This document shows positions 52,045 through 60,726 of a stretch of 64,000 nt of DNA, one piece after another. The first letter of the stretch is position 1, and each line of letters opens with the position of its first letter. The stretch lies in contig NZ_JBBPEV010000001.1 in NCBI RefSeq assembly GCF_038069945.1, positions 1,302,001 to 1,366,000 on the forward strand, in the 5' to 3' direction. The DNA is from Aquabacterium sp. A3. Lineage in GTDB: Bacteria > Pseudomonadota > Gammaproteobacteria > Burkholderiales > Burkholderiaceae_C. The notes under the pieces were generated by a model. That model had not been told where the DNA came from and did not search any database. It was given only the letters and a program-made list of their open reading frames with translations. The position numbers and the translations under genes were made by a program.

Positions 52045-52607
52045 CACACAGCGCGATCCAACAACGAGAACAGGCGCTGACCCAACTGACGCTGACGCGC
52101 GCCCGCCTGATGCGCGCCTGCCTGACGCAGCAGCGCACATCGGAAGACCGGTCGGTCCGGCACCCGCCAGGGCCGGAAACCTCCGACAACCCATCCACCC
52201 CGGACAGCAGCCAGGCCATGTCGGCGCTGATCAGCTCGCTGGTGGCCGATGGGCTTCAGCAGTGGCTGCGGGGCGATCATGGCCCCACCCTGCTGCAGAC
52301 GCTGGCGCAACAAAGCCAGGTCCAACTCAAGCAATGGACCGCCCCGCTGGTTCAAGCCCACCCGTGGCGCGCCGTGGGCATCGCCCTGCTGGCCGGCGCC
52401 TTGCTCAGCACGCAGCGCAAAGCGCTCGCGACCTGGCTTCAGCAAGAGGCCTTGCCTCGACTGGCGGCGATCGGTGGCGAAGCACTCAGTCAGTCGATCG
52501 GTCCGATCACGGCCGCGGCACTGGAGGCGCTCACCCGCCAGCCTGAAGCAGCCCCCGTTGAGCAGCCAGCGCCAGCAGCACAAACGATGCCCGCCAACCA
52601 CCCCTGA
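52041..52607 (+). CDS. Hypothetical membrane protein of the stress island
   Basis: A 188-aa protein I do not recognise. It has a charged N-terminus with Gln/Arg-rich helix (residues 5-35), a proline-rich linker, an amphipathic middle, a single likely membrane helix at about 113-128 (AVGIALLAGALLS) and an Ala/Pro-rich tail. Being coupled to the holin-like gene, it probably belongs to the same envelope complex. Confidence 0.7.
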   Translation: MTHSAIQQREQALTQLTLTRARLMRACLTQQRTSEDRSVRHPPGPETSDNPSTPDSSQAMSALISSLVADGLQQWLRGDHGPTLLQTLAQQSQVQLKQWTAPLVQAHPWRAVGIALLAGALLSTQRKALATWLQQEALPRLAAIGGEALSQSIGPITAAALEALTRQPEAAPVEQPAPAAQTMPANHP

Positions 52608-52673
52608 ATCAACCCAGTGCAGACGCGGGCAGCTTCTGGCAGGATGCGGACTCCCACCTGCTGGAGCTGCCTG

Positions 52674-54920
52674 ATGTCTCATCCTACAAGCCCCGCTGCC
52701 AACGCCAGCGCAGACGTGCACACTGTCACCAGACACGGCGTGTGCAACCTCTGCGAGGCCATCTGCGGCCTGACCTTCCAGGTGCAGGGCACGGGGCCGT
52801 CGGCGCGCATCATCAGCATCAAGGGCAACGAGGCCGACCCGCTCTCGCGCGGGCACATCTGCCCCAAGGCCGTGGCCCTGAAGGATCTGCACGAAGACCC
52901 CGACCGCCTGCGCCAGCCCATGCGCCGCATCACGGTGGACGGCCACACACGGTGGGAGCCCATCGACTGGGAACAAGCCTTCGATCTGGTGGTGGAGGGC
53001 CTGGCCCGCGTGCGCGAGCAGCACGGCAGCCACGCCGTGGGCGTGTACCAGGGCAACCCCAATGTGCACAACTGGGGCAACATCACACACGGCCACCTGT
53101 TCCTCAGCCAGCTCAAAACCCGCGCGCGCTTTTCGGCCACCTCGGTGGACCAACTGCCCCACCATGTGGTGGCCCAGGCACTCTATGGCCACCAGCTGGC
53201 CATCCCCATCCCCGACATCGACCGCACACGCTTCATGCTGGTCCTGGGCGCCAACCCTTTGGCCTCCAACGGCAGCCTGATGACGGTGCCCGATGTGCGT
53301 GCGCGCTTCAAGGCGCTCAAGGCCCGCGGCGGCAGGCTGGTGGTGGTGGACCCCCGCCGCACTGAAACCGCCGCCATCGCCGACGAGCACCTGGCCATCG
53401 ACCCCGGCACCGACGCGGCCTGGCTGCTGTCCCTGATCCACACCCTGTTCGATGAAGACCTGGTGCGCCCCGGCGCCCTGCAGCCCGTGCTGACGCAGAT
53501 CGACGCCGTGCGCGAGGCCGTGGCCCACTTCACCCCCGAATCCACCGCCACCCACACGGGCATCGATGCGACCACCACGCGCCGTCTGGCGCGCGAGCTG
53601 GCCCAGGCCGAGGGCGGCGTGGTCTATGGCCGCATGGGCGTGTCCACCCAGGCCCATGGGGTGGTGTGCCAGTGGGCCATCCAGGTGCTGAACCTGCTCA
53701 CCGGCCAGATCGACCGCGAAGGCGGCGCCCTGCTGACCAGCCCGGCGCTCAACCTCATCCAGATGAAGCTGATGGGCCCCGGCCACCTGGGCGCCTGGCG
53801 CAGCCGGGTGCGTGGTGCGCCCGAGTTCAGCGGCGAGCTGCCCGTGTCGGTGATGGCTGAAGAGATGCTCACACCCGGCAAGGGGCAGATCCGCGCCCTG
53901 GTGACGGCCGCCGGCAACCCCGTGCTGTCCACCCCCAATGGCCGCCAGCTGGACGAGGCCCTGGCCGGGCTGGACTTCATGGTGTCCATCGACTTCTACC
54001 TGAACGAAACCACGCGCCACGCCCACGTCATCTTGCCGCCCACCTGCTTCGTGGAGCACGACCACTATGACCTGATCTTTTTGCACCTGGCCGTGCACAA
54101 CGTGAGCCGCTACAGCGAGCCCATCGTGGAACGCGCCCCCGGCACCCTGCACGATTGGGAGATCTACAGCGAGCTGGCCCAGCGCTATGCCCGCCGCATC
54201 TGGGCCCTGGAGAAAGGCACGATCAAGCAACGCCTGCAAGGCATGCTGGTGCGCAGCCTGATGCGCCGCCTGCCCCCGCACCGCGTGCTGGACATCGGCC
54301 TGCGCCGCAGCCCCACGGCCAAGCAGCAGGGCGTCAGCCTCAAGCGACTGCGCCAGCACCCCGAAGGCCTGGACCTGGGGCCGCTGAAGCCCTCGCTGGT
54401 GGCCAGCCTGCAGGCGCGGCGCAAGACCATTGGCCTGATGCCCGCGCTGATCCAGCACGAATTGCCCCACCTGGCGCAGGCCTTCCCGGCGGGTGCCGCC
54501 CTTGCCGACACCACCGCGCCCGATGGCCGCACTGCCCTCAAGCTGATCGGCCGGCGCGATGTGCGCACCAACAACTCGTGGATGCACAACAGCGAACGCC
54601 TGGTGTCGGGCAAACCGCGTTGCGTGCTGTGGATGAACCCGCACGATGCCGAGCGCCAGTCGCTCAGCGATGGGCAGACGGTGACCGTGGCCTCGCGCGT
54701 GGGCCAGGTGCGCGTGCCCCTGCACGTGACACCCGACATCCGCCCCGGCGTGGTCAGCCTGCCGCACGGCTGGGGGCATGACCGCCCTGGCATCGCGCTG
54801 CAGGTGGCCCAGGCCCACGCCGGCGCCAGCATCAACGACCTGACGGACGACCGCCTGACCGAGCGGCTCAGTGGCAATGCCGCCTTCAGTGCCGTGCCGG
54901 TGTGGGTGCAGGCCGCCTGA
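52674..54920 (+). CDS. Molybdopterin-dependent oxidoreductase (DMSO reductase superfamily)
   Basis: A 748-aa protein with a 4Fe-4S site at the N-terminus (Cys24, Cys27, Cys31, Cys63: CNLCEAIC and HICPK), then the molybdopterin domains (FMLVLGANPLASNGSL, VVVDPRRTETAAIADEHL, GRMGVSTQAHG) and a C-terminal MopB-binding barrel (DGQTVTVASRVGQVRVPL). There is no Tat signal, so it should be cytoplasmic. By alignment from memory to formate dehydrogenase, the position of the metal-ligating Cys/SeCys falls in SVDQLPHHV (157-165), which offers no Cys or Ser there. Substrate unknown; no partner subunit is nearby. It would need the molybdate brought in by ModABC. Confidence 0.85.
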   Translation: MSHPTSPAANASADVHTVTRHGVCNLCEAICGLTFQVQGTGPSARIISIKGNEADPLSRGHICPKAVALKDLHEDPDRLRQPMRRITVDGHTRWEPIDWEQAFDLVVEGLARVREQHGSHAVGVYQGNPNVHNWGNITHGHLFLSQLKTRARFSATSVDQLPHHVVAQALYGHQLAIPIPDIDRTRFMLVLGANPLASNGSLMTVPDVRARFKALKARGGRLVVVDPRRTETAAIADEHLAIDPGTDAAWLLSLIHTLFDEDLVRPGALQPVLTQIDAVREAVAHFTPESTATHTGIDATTTRRLARELAQAEGGVVYGRMGVSTQAHGVVCQWAIQVLNLLTGQIDREGGALLTSPALNLIQMKLMGPGHLGAWRSRVRGAPEFSGELPVSVMAEEMLTPGKGQIRALVTAAGNPVLSTPNGRQLDEALAGLDFMVSIDFYLNETTRHAHVILPPTCFVEHDHYDLIFLHLAVHNVSRYSEPIVERAPGTLHDWEIYSELAQRYARRIWALEKGTIKQRLQGMLVRSLMRRLPPHRVLDIGLRRSPTAKQQGVSLKRLRQHPEGLDLGPLKPSLVASLQARRKTIGLMPALIQHELPHLAQAFPAGAALADTTAPDGRTALKLIGRRDVRTNNSWMHNSERLVSGKPRCVLWMNPHDAERQSLSDGQTVTVASRVGQVRVPLHVTPDIRPGVVSLPHGWGHDRPGIALQVAQAHAGASINDLTDDRLTERLSGNAAFSAVPVWVQAA

Positions 54921-55016
54921 CACACCTCGTTGCAACTTCCCCCTGTTGGTGGGTCTGCGGGCCCCGTCTGGCGCTTCTAGGATACGGCCCCATATCCATA
55001 AACCAGCGGAGGGGCC

Positions 55017-57935
55017 TTGCCGTCCACGCCACACGCCCTGGGCGCCAGCCGCTCATGGGGCGCAGACCTGTTGTCTCGCCTTGCCTCGACCCTGCACCTT
55101 GGGCAGCACACCCGCCTGCTGCAACTGCACACACCCCTGCCTGAAGGCACCCTGGTGCTGGAGCGCTGCCGCATCCACGAAGGCGTGCACGCGCCCGAGC
55201 CTCTGTGGGCCGAACTGGACTGCCTGAGCACCAACGCCCACCTGGCACTCAAACACCTGACGGGCGAGCAACTCACCGTGCGCCTCATGCTGGCCGACGG
55301 CCAATGGCGCCACTGGCACGGCTACGCCATGCACACCGCCCAACTGGCCAGCGACGGCGGCCTGGCCCGCTACCGCCTGACGCTGGCGGCCTGGACCCAC
55401 TGGCTGCAACACCGCCGAGACACCCGCGTGTTTCAGGACCGGACGGCCCGCGACATCCTCACCGAGGTGTTCAAGGCCTGGCCCCAGGCGCGGTTTCGGT
55501 TTGACGTGGCCCATGACGGCCCCCTGCGCGCCCTGTGCACGCAGTACGCCGAGTCAGACTGGGCATTTGCCCAACGCCTCATGGCGCAGGAGGGCTGGAG
55601 TTGGTGTGTGCTGCACGAGGCCGACGAGCACACCGACCAGACCTTCGCCGGCGCACGCGCCGCCCACCACACCCTGCTGATCTTTGACCAGCACGCCAGT
55701 GTGGCCGACCTGGGTGACCTGGGCGAACTGCGCTACAGCCGCCCCGACATGCGGCAAAACGACGGGTGGGTGCAAGACACCCTGACCGCCTGGAGCGTGG
55801 GCCAGCGCCTGGTGCCCAATGCCGTCACCCTGGGGGCGTGGGACGAGCGCCAACTGCAAGGCCTGGCCAGCCAACGCCACAGCACCCTGCCCCATGGCAG
55901 CGCCCCGGTGCTGGAAACCTACCTGGGCCATGGCGAGCGGCGCCATGCCGACGGCCGCGTGGCCGACGCCCAGCCCGGCAGCCCCGCCCAGGCCGAGCGC
56001 CGGGCCGACACCGTGCTGGCCGCCCACGAGTTGGGCCATCGCCAGGTGCAGGCCCAAGGAGGCGTGCGCCCGATGGCACCTGCACAGCGTTTTGCCATCA
56101 CCGGTCACCACCTGTACGAAGGCCAACCCCTGGAGGCCCGCCAGTTCACCGTCATCCACATCAGCCACGAGGCGGCCAACAACCTGGGGGCGCAGGCCGC
56201 TGAACTGCTGTCGCAGCCGGATCTGGGGCAAGGCAGCTACCGCAACCGGTTCACGGCCGTGCCCGCCAGCACCCGCCTGGTGCCACCGAACAGCCTGCAG
56301 GCCATCGTGGCCCCCACCGCACCCGGCCCCCAGATCGCCACCGTGGTGGCGGCAGCGGGCGAGCCCCTGCACACCGACCGCGATGGGCGTATCCGCATCC
56401 AATTTGCGTGGCAGCGTGGAGCGGCACCCTTGAGTGCGGGCCTGAGCGCGCCTGCGGGCCCGCAAGGCGAAGCCGCCACCCACGCCAGCCATGACGAACG
56501 CAGCGGCACCTGGGTGCGCGTGGCCCAGCACCTGGCCGGGCCCAACTGGGGCACCGTCTTCACGCCCCGCGCCGGCAGCGAGGTGATGGTGGACTTCATC
56601 GATGGCGACATCGACCGCCCCGTCGTCATCGGCCAGCTGCACCACGGCCAACACGAGCTACCCTGGCCCGCCGGGGTGGACACTGGCGCCAACCACGGCG
56701 GCACGATCTCAGGCTGGCACAGCAGCCACCTGGACGGCAGCGGCGCCAACCAGTGGCTGATCGACGACGCCACCGGCCAGCTGCGCATGCGCCTGGCCAG
56801 CCACGGCAGCCAGACCGGCCACAGCGAGCTCAGCCTGGGCCACCTCATCCAGCACAGCGCCCAAGGCGGCGCGGGTCACGCGCAGCGCGGCACCTGGCTG
56901 GGCAGCGGGTTCTATGGCGCCACCGATGGCTGGGCCATCGTGCGCGCCGCAGGCGGCCTGCTGCTCAGCACCAGCACCCGCCCGGTCCAAGGCGCCAGCG
57001 TGGCCAGCACCCAGATGGATGCGGCCGAGGCCGTGGCCCAGCTCAAGGGCGCGCAGCAACTGGGCGAGGCCCTCAGCCAAAGCGCTCGCCAGCAAGGCGC
57101 CCAGGGCCTGCCCAGCCATGATGCACAACAGGCCCTGCAGCGCCATGCCGAGGCCATGAGCCCACAGGCGCAGGGCAAGTTCGACGGCGCCGTCAACGGC
57201 CAGCCCGCCACCAAGGCCCAGCCCGGCAGCCGGGAGGGCCAGGACCCGGTCGAACGCTTCGCGCAGCCGCTCATCCACCTCGACACCCCGGTGGCCGCCA
57301 GCTTCGTCACGCCTGACCAGATCAGCCTGTTCAGCGGCCAAAGCACCAGTCTGACCGCGCAAAGCGACGCCCACCTCACCGCCGCCCACACCCTGAGCGC
57401 CGTCAGCGGTCAAACCACCAGCCTCTACACCCACTCAGGCGGCATCAAGGCCATCACCGCCAACGCCGCCCTCAGCCTGCGCGCCCACACCGATGCCCAG
57501 CAGATCTGGTCCGAACAAGACCTGACCGTGCAAAGCACCACCAGCGAGATCCGCATCCAGGCCAGCAAGAGCATCACCCTGACCGCAGGCCAAAGCCAGA
57601 TCGAGCTCAAGGGCGGCAACATCACGTTCACGTGTCCGGGCAACTTCATCGCCAAGGCCAGTGCGCACAACTGGGCCGGGCCAGGGAATGGGGCGGCGAG
57701 TTTGACGGCCCTGCCAGACTCCAGGGTAAAGCTCTTCAACCGTCAGGCGAAGCTGGTAAACGACCTTACTGGTGAGCCGATGGCGGGAGTGCCTTACAAA
57801 GCAACGACTCCAGAAGGAGATGTTCATTACGGAACGACCGATGAAAATGGGCTGACAATGCTGGTGCCAACGATCAACCCACAGAGTATTGAATTCCACT
57901 GGGGAGTCACAGCAAACAGCAAAGGAGGCGCGTGA
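55017..57935 (+). CDS. vgrG: Type VI secretion tip protein VgrG with DUF2345 and TTR-like C-terminal domains
   Basis: Trimeric spike of the type VI secretion system, 972 aa. The gp27-like part (LLQLHTPLPEGTLVLERC, AESDWAFAQRLMAQEGWSWCVL) is followed by the gp5 needle (RAGSEVMVDFIDGDIDRPVVIG near 518-539), then a DUF2345 region (about 720-890) and a final ~65-residue segment (LTGEPMAGVPYKATTPEGDVHYGTTD) resembling transthyretin-like cargo-adaptor domains. It starts with TTG, supported by GGAGG four bases upstream. The last ~250 bases drop in GC, matching the downstream genes. No other T6SS core gene is in the window. Confidence 0.93.
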   Translation: MPSTPHALGASRSWGADLLSRLASTLHLGQHTRLLQLHTPLPEGTLVLERCRIHEGVHAPEPLWAELDCLSTNAHLALKHLTGEQLTVRLMLADGQWRHWHGYAMHTAQLASDGGLARYRLTLAAWTHWLQHRRDTRVFQDRTARDILTEVFKAWPQARFRFDVAHDGPLRALCTQYAESDWAFAQRLMAQEGWSWCVLHEADEHTDQTFAGARAAHHTLLIFDQHASVADLGDLGELRYSRPDMRQNDGWVQDTLTAWSVGQRLVPNAVTLGAWDERQLQGLASQRHSTLPHGSAPVLETYLGHGERRHADGRVADAQPGSPAQAERRADTVLAAHELGHRQVQAQGGVRPMAPAQRFAITGHHLYEGQPLEARQFTVIHISHEAANNLGAQAAELLSQPDLGQGSYRNRFTAVPASTRLVPPNSLQAIVAPTAPGPQIATVVAAAGEPLHTDRDGRIRIQFAWQRGAAPLSAGLSAPAGPQGEAATHASHDERSGTWVRVAQHLAGPNWGTVFTPRAGSEVMVDFIDGDIDRPVVIGQLHHGQHELPWPAGVDTGANHGGTISGWHSSHLDGSGANQWLIDDATGQLRMRLASHGSQTGHSELSLGHLIQHSAQGGAGHAQRGTWLGSGFYGATDGWAIVRAAGGLLLSTSTRPVQGASVASTQMDAAEAVAQLKGAQQLGEALSQSARQQGAQGLPSHDAQQALQRHAEAMSPQAQGKFDGAVNGQPATKAQPGSREGQDPVERFAQPLIHLDTPVAASFVTPDQISLFSGQSTSLTAQSDAHLTAAHTLSAVSGQTTSLYTHSGGIKAITANAALSLRAHTDAQQIWSEQDLTVQSTTSEIRIQASKSITLTAGQSQIELKGGNITFTCPGNFIAKASAHNWAGPGNGAASLTALPDSRVKLFNRQAKLVNDLTGEPMAGVPYKATTPEGDVHYGTTDENGLTMLVPTINPQSIEFHWGVTANSKGGA

Positions 57936-58636
57936 TGCCTCCATCAAAGATTTTTAGAACTGAGACTCAGGAGCCCGGCGGCACGGCACCTGTTAGCAGA
58001 CTGAAGCCGAACTCAGAAATTCATATACTTATCGGCGGCCCCTACACAGCGGGCCGAGAAGAACACAGGTATGGGCATGTGGCAGTTCGTGTTAAAACAC
58101 CTGGGACTGACACAACCTATGATTTCGGCCGCTACGGCAGAGTTACAGGCGATTTTGGCGCAGAAGGAGAGGGTATTTTGCGCGTATGGCTTAACTTCAC
58201 AGACTATATTTCAGGAGAAAACAGCTTAAAACGAAAAACAACTGGTTTCGTTTTCTCTGCGTTTGAAGAACAATCGCAAGCTGTAAACACACATTTTCGC
58301 GACCTGATTAGAAGCAGCAAACCAAGGACTGAATTAGAGCGGGGTCGCAGTGCGCTAAAAATTTACCAGCTCCCAAGAAATTACCACGCACTCTCCTACA
58401 ACTGTACGACATTGAGCTTGGATGGAGTCAAGGCGGGGATGCCAAATTTTGAAAATGGGGGCGCGGCATTCATTGACCCCGCTGCCGTTCTCTCAATGAC
58501 AGAATTGCTGGCGATGAAAACCATCGGAGGAGGAACCCCAAGCAGGCTATTCCTGCCAGCAAACTTAGAGAAATTTTTATCCACCAAGCCAGCAGTCAAG
58601 CCGACTAGGGTGGATGTCTACGGCGCTGTAAAATGA
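57935..58636 (+). CDS. Candidate T6SS effector, papain-like amidase/peptidase fold
   Basis: A 233-aa protein encoded at the vgrG stop (TGATG, one-base overlap) with GGAGG upstream. The N-terminal half has HRYGHVAVRV (His48) and TTYDFGRYG (Asp63); the second half has YHALSYNCTTLSLDG with Cys157. A His placed before an N-C pair is the order seen in circularly permuted NlpC/P60 or LRAT-like hydrolases. Low GC and position behind a VgrG with an adaptor domain fit a secreted toxin. Peptidoglycan or lipid could be the target. The family is not recognised by name, and activity is inferred. Confidence 0.65.
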   Translation: MPPSKIFRTETQEPGGTAPVSRLKPNSEIHILIGGPYTAGREEHRYGHVAVRVKTPGTDTTYDFGRYGRVTGDFGAEGEGILRVWLNFTDYISGENSLKRKTTGFVFSAFEEQSQAVNTHFRDLIRSSKPRTELERGRSALKIYQLPRNYHALSYNCTTLSLDGVKAGMPNFENGGAAFIDPAAVLSMTELLAMKTIGGGTPSRLFLPANLEKFLSTKPAVKPTRVDVYGAVK

Positions 58637-59076
58637 AGGCTTCAAGCTTCTTTGGAATGATCGCAGTCGCAACCATTGCGGCATCGGCAGGATATTTTTC
58701 TAGGGCAATGATGAGCAACGAAAATCCACCAATGATGCACAAACTTAAGGCGCCACTCATGCTTTCAGGCGGCGCCGCATCAAAACACCATTACCTACTC
58801 CCAGCCGGCACAACCTTGTACTACGATCAAGCCTTCCCAGAGGGGTTCGTGAGATACAAGATCTATGTCAACGTGGAAGGCACCTCTCTAGATGTTGCGC
58901 CACCAACCGACAAGTTTTGGCTAGATCCTTTGGTCGCCTTCCCCGTCGGCAAGGAACAATTGAAGAAATTGACTGAAGACTATCCAATCACAAAGGACGA
59001 ACTCAGGGAAATACTCGCATCTGGCACCTTGTCAAAAGACGAAATCCGCAACCTGCTTGAGGAGTTTTCAAGGTAA
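58633..59076 (+). CDS. Candidate immunity protein, membrane-anchored
   Basis: A 147-aa protein with an N-terminal hydrophobic helix (about 6-24) that should anchor it with the rest in the periplasm, a beta-rich middle (YYDQAFPEGFVRYKIYVNVEG) and a helical C-terminus (KDELREILASGTLSKDEIRNLLEEF). It overlaps the effector stop as ATGA. Small size, tight coupling and likely periplasmic location are what an immunity protein against a cell-wall-directed toxin would need. No known family recognised. Confidence 0.6.
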   Translation: MKASSFFGMIAVATIAASAGYFSRAMMSNENPPMMHKLKAPLMLSGGAASKHHYLLPAGTTLYYDQAFPEGFVRYKIYVNVEGTSLDVAPPTDKFWLDPLVAFPVGKEQLKKLTEDYPITKDELREILASGTLSKDEIRNLLEEFSR

Positions 59077-59094
59077 GCTTTTGCTCAGAAGAGA

Positions 59095-59155
59095 GGCAGC
59101 GAGGTAATGATGGACTTCATTGATGGCGACATCGACCGCCCTGTCGTCATCGGCC
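59095..59155 (+). pseudogene. vgrG fragment (recombination scar)
   Basis: This 61-bp stretch is identical at 57 of 61 positions to 56574-56634 inside the upstream vgrG and encodes the same GSEV(M)DFIDGDIDRPVVIG strand of the gp5 needle. It starts 18 bp after the immunity stop codon and in the same reading frame. The rest of vgrG is absent. Confidence 0.85.
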
Positions 59156-59370
59156 CGGACTATCAAATCGGTTGGCTCGGCAAATGGGATCGGATCACAA
59201 TCCCTGGTGCGATCACCCCGGCAACGCTGCAACCCATCTACAAGGACGATCTGATCGACTTGCTGAAGGTCATGAAGCTGAACACCGAGGATGTCAAGGC
59301 CATCATCGCCGCGGCTCAGTTCAGTGACGCAGACCGACGCGAGATCAAAGAGCTTCTGAGCGCGCCGTGA
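59107..59370 (+). CDS. Chimeric small ORF: vgrG scar plus helical immunity-like tail
   Basis: An 87-aa ORF. The first 16 residues come from the vgrG scar; the rest (WLGKWDRITIPG, then DDLIDLLKVMKLNTEDVKAIIAAAQFSDADRREIKELL) is a new, mostly helical sequence. Its tail resembles in pattern the helical end of the protein at 58633-59076 (two short D/E-rich helices). There is no good ribosome site, so expression is doubtful. It may be the remnant of an older effector-immunity cassette. Confidence 0.45.
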   Translation: MMDFIDGDIDRPVVIGPDYQIGWLGKWDRITIPGAITPATLQPIYKDDLIDLLKVMKLNTEDVKAIIAAAQFSDADRREIKELLSAP

Positions 59371-59471
59371 GGATCCCTGAGGGCCCCGATGCTGAACGGC
59401 CCCATTCACCTAGTGGGGCGCACCGCCCCTACATTCAGGGAACGCCCCCGGCATTTGAGATGATGTCCTCC

Positions 59472-60080
59472 ATGACACCATCCTCCGCCTCCTGGCTCGC
59501 CACCGCCGACACCCTGCTGCGCCCCCGCTACAGCGAGCCGCATCGCGCGTATCACAACACCGCGCATGTCGAGGCCTTGCTGGGGCATCTGCACACCCAC
59601 CAACACCGCACGCAAGATCCGCTGGCCATCGCACTGGCCATCTGGTTTCACGATGCCATCTATGACCCCCTGCGCGGGGACAACGAAGAGCGCAGCGCCC
59701 TCCTGGCGCACGACACCCTGAGTGCCTGGGGATGCAGTGAGGCCCTGGTGCGCTCGGTGGCAGCCAAGGTGCGCGCCACGGCCGGGCACACATGGACCGA
59801 TGGCGACCCCGACACCGCCTTGTTCCTGGATCTGGACTTGTCGATATTGGCGGCTGAGCCCGAGGTGTACCAGCGCTACACCGAGCAGATTGCCCACGAG
59901 TACGCCTGGGTGCCGCCGGAGATGTACCGGGCTCGCCGCGCGGCGGTGCTGCAAGATTTTTTGAACCGGCCCACGCTGTACTTCACGCCGGCCCTGCGCG
60001 CCTTGTGGGAGACCCCTGCGCGACTCAACCTGCAACGTGAACTGAACCACTTGGTGAATCAACCGGCTGCAGATTCCTGA
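59472..60080 (+). CDS. HD-superfamily predicted metal-dependent phosphohydrolase
   Basis: A 202-aa protein of the HD-like family often mislabelled 'NMDA receptor subunit-like'. YHNTAHVEALLGHL and AIWFHDAIYDPLRGDNEERSA supply the His and His-Asp metal ligands, with DLDLSILAAEPEVYQRY further on. Substrate unknown. Several ATGs are clustered at 59460-59472; the last is chosen because conserved sequence starts there, and no ribosome site is decisive. It marks the return to high-GC core genes. Confidence 0.8.
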   Translation: MTPSSASWLATADTLLRPRYSEPHRAYHNTAHVEALLGHLHTHQHRTQDPLAIALAIWFHDAIYDPLRGDNEERSALLAHDTLSAWGCSEALVRSVAAKVRATAGHTWTDGDPDTALFLDLDLSILAAEPEVYQRYTEQIAHEYAWVPPEMYRARRAAVLQDFLNRPTLYFTPALRALWETPARLNLQRELNHLVNQPAADS

Positions 60081-60132
60081 GCGGCTGGCCCCTGAGCCAA
60101 GCAGAGTGATCACCCCAGGCACAATCGCCCCC

Positions 60133-60726
60133 ATGAGCACCGCCCGTGAAGAAATCGCCCACACCGCCGCCCGCCTGGTGGTCGAGGAAGGCCTGGAGTA
60201 CGGCCCGGCCAAACGCCGGGCGATCAAGCAATTGGGCCTGAGCACGCGCGCAGAGCTGCCCGACAACGACTTGCTGGAAGACGCCGTGCGCGAGTACCTC
60301 TCGCTGTTCTGCGCCGACACCCAGCCGGGTGAGCTGCGGGCGCTGCGCGAGGCTGCGGTGGTGTGGATGGAGCGGCTGGCCGAGTTTCGGCCACACCTCA
60401 CGGGTGCGGTGTGGCGGGGCACGGCCACGCGGCTCAATGACATCCACTTGCAGCTGTACTGCGATGACAGCAAATCGGCGGAAATCCTGCTGCTCAACAA
60501 GGGCATTGACTACGACGTGGGCAGCGCCCCCGGTCCGCGCGGCAGCATGGTGGACCGATTGAGCCTGACCATCCCCTGCCCAGCCTTGGGTGAGCCCGTG
60601 GGGCTGCACCTGAGCATCCTGGACGCCGACGACCTGCGTGGCGCGCTGAAACCAGACGCCCGTGGGCGCAGCGAACGGGGTGATCTGGCCGCCCTGCAAC
60701 GATTGCTGAACGAGGACGCCGCATGA
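60133..60726 (+). CDS. Conserved hypothetical protein of the tlpA-aroQ-acc locus
   Basis: A 197-aa cytoplasmic protein that I recognise only as a conserved betaproteobacterial neighbour of tlpA, aroQ and accBC. REEIAHTAARLVVEEGLEYGPAKRRAIKQLG begins it and VWRGTATRLNDIHLQLYCDDSKSAEI lies in the centre, a pattern that has been likened to nucleotidyltransferase folds. It overlaps the tlpA-like gene as ATGA. Confidence 0.75.
   Translation: MSTAREEIAHTAARLVVEEGLEYGPAKRRAIKQLGLSTRAELPDNDLLEDAVREYLSLFCADTQPGELRALREAAVVWMERLAEFRPHLTGAVWRGTATRLNDIHLQLYCDDSKSAEILLLNKGIDYDVGSAPGPRGSMVDRLSLTIPCPALGEPVGLHLSILDADDLRGALKPDARGRSERGDLAALQRLLNEDAA

Noticed and set aside
51864..55034. 1056-aa open frame on the minus strand
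   Set aside because: It lies opposite the holin-like, hypothetical and molybdopterin oxidoreductase genes, and its composition is typical of an antisense frame.
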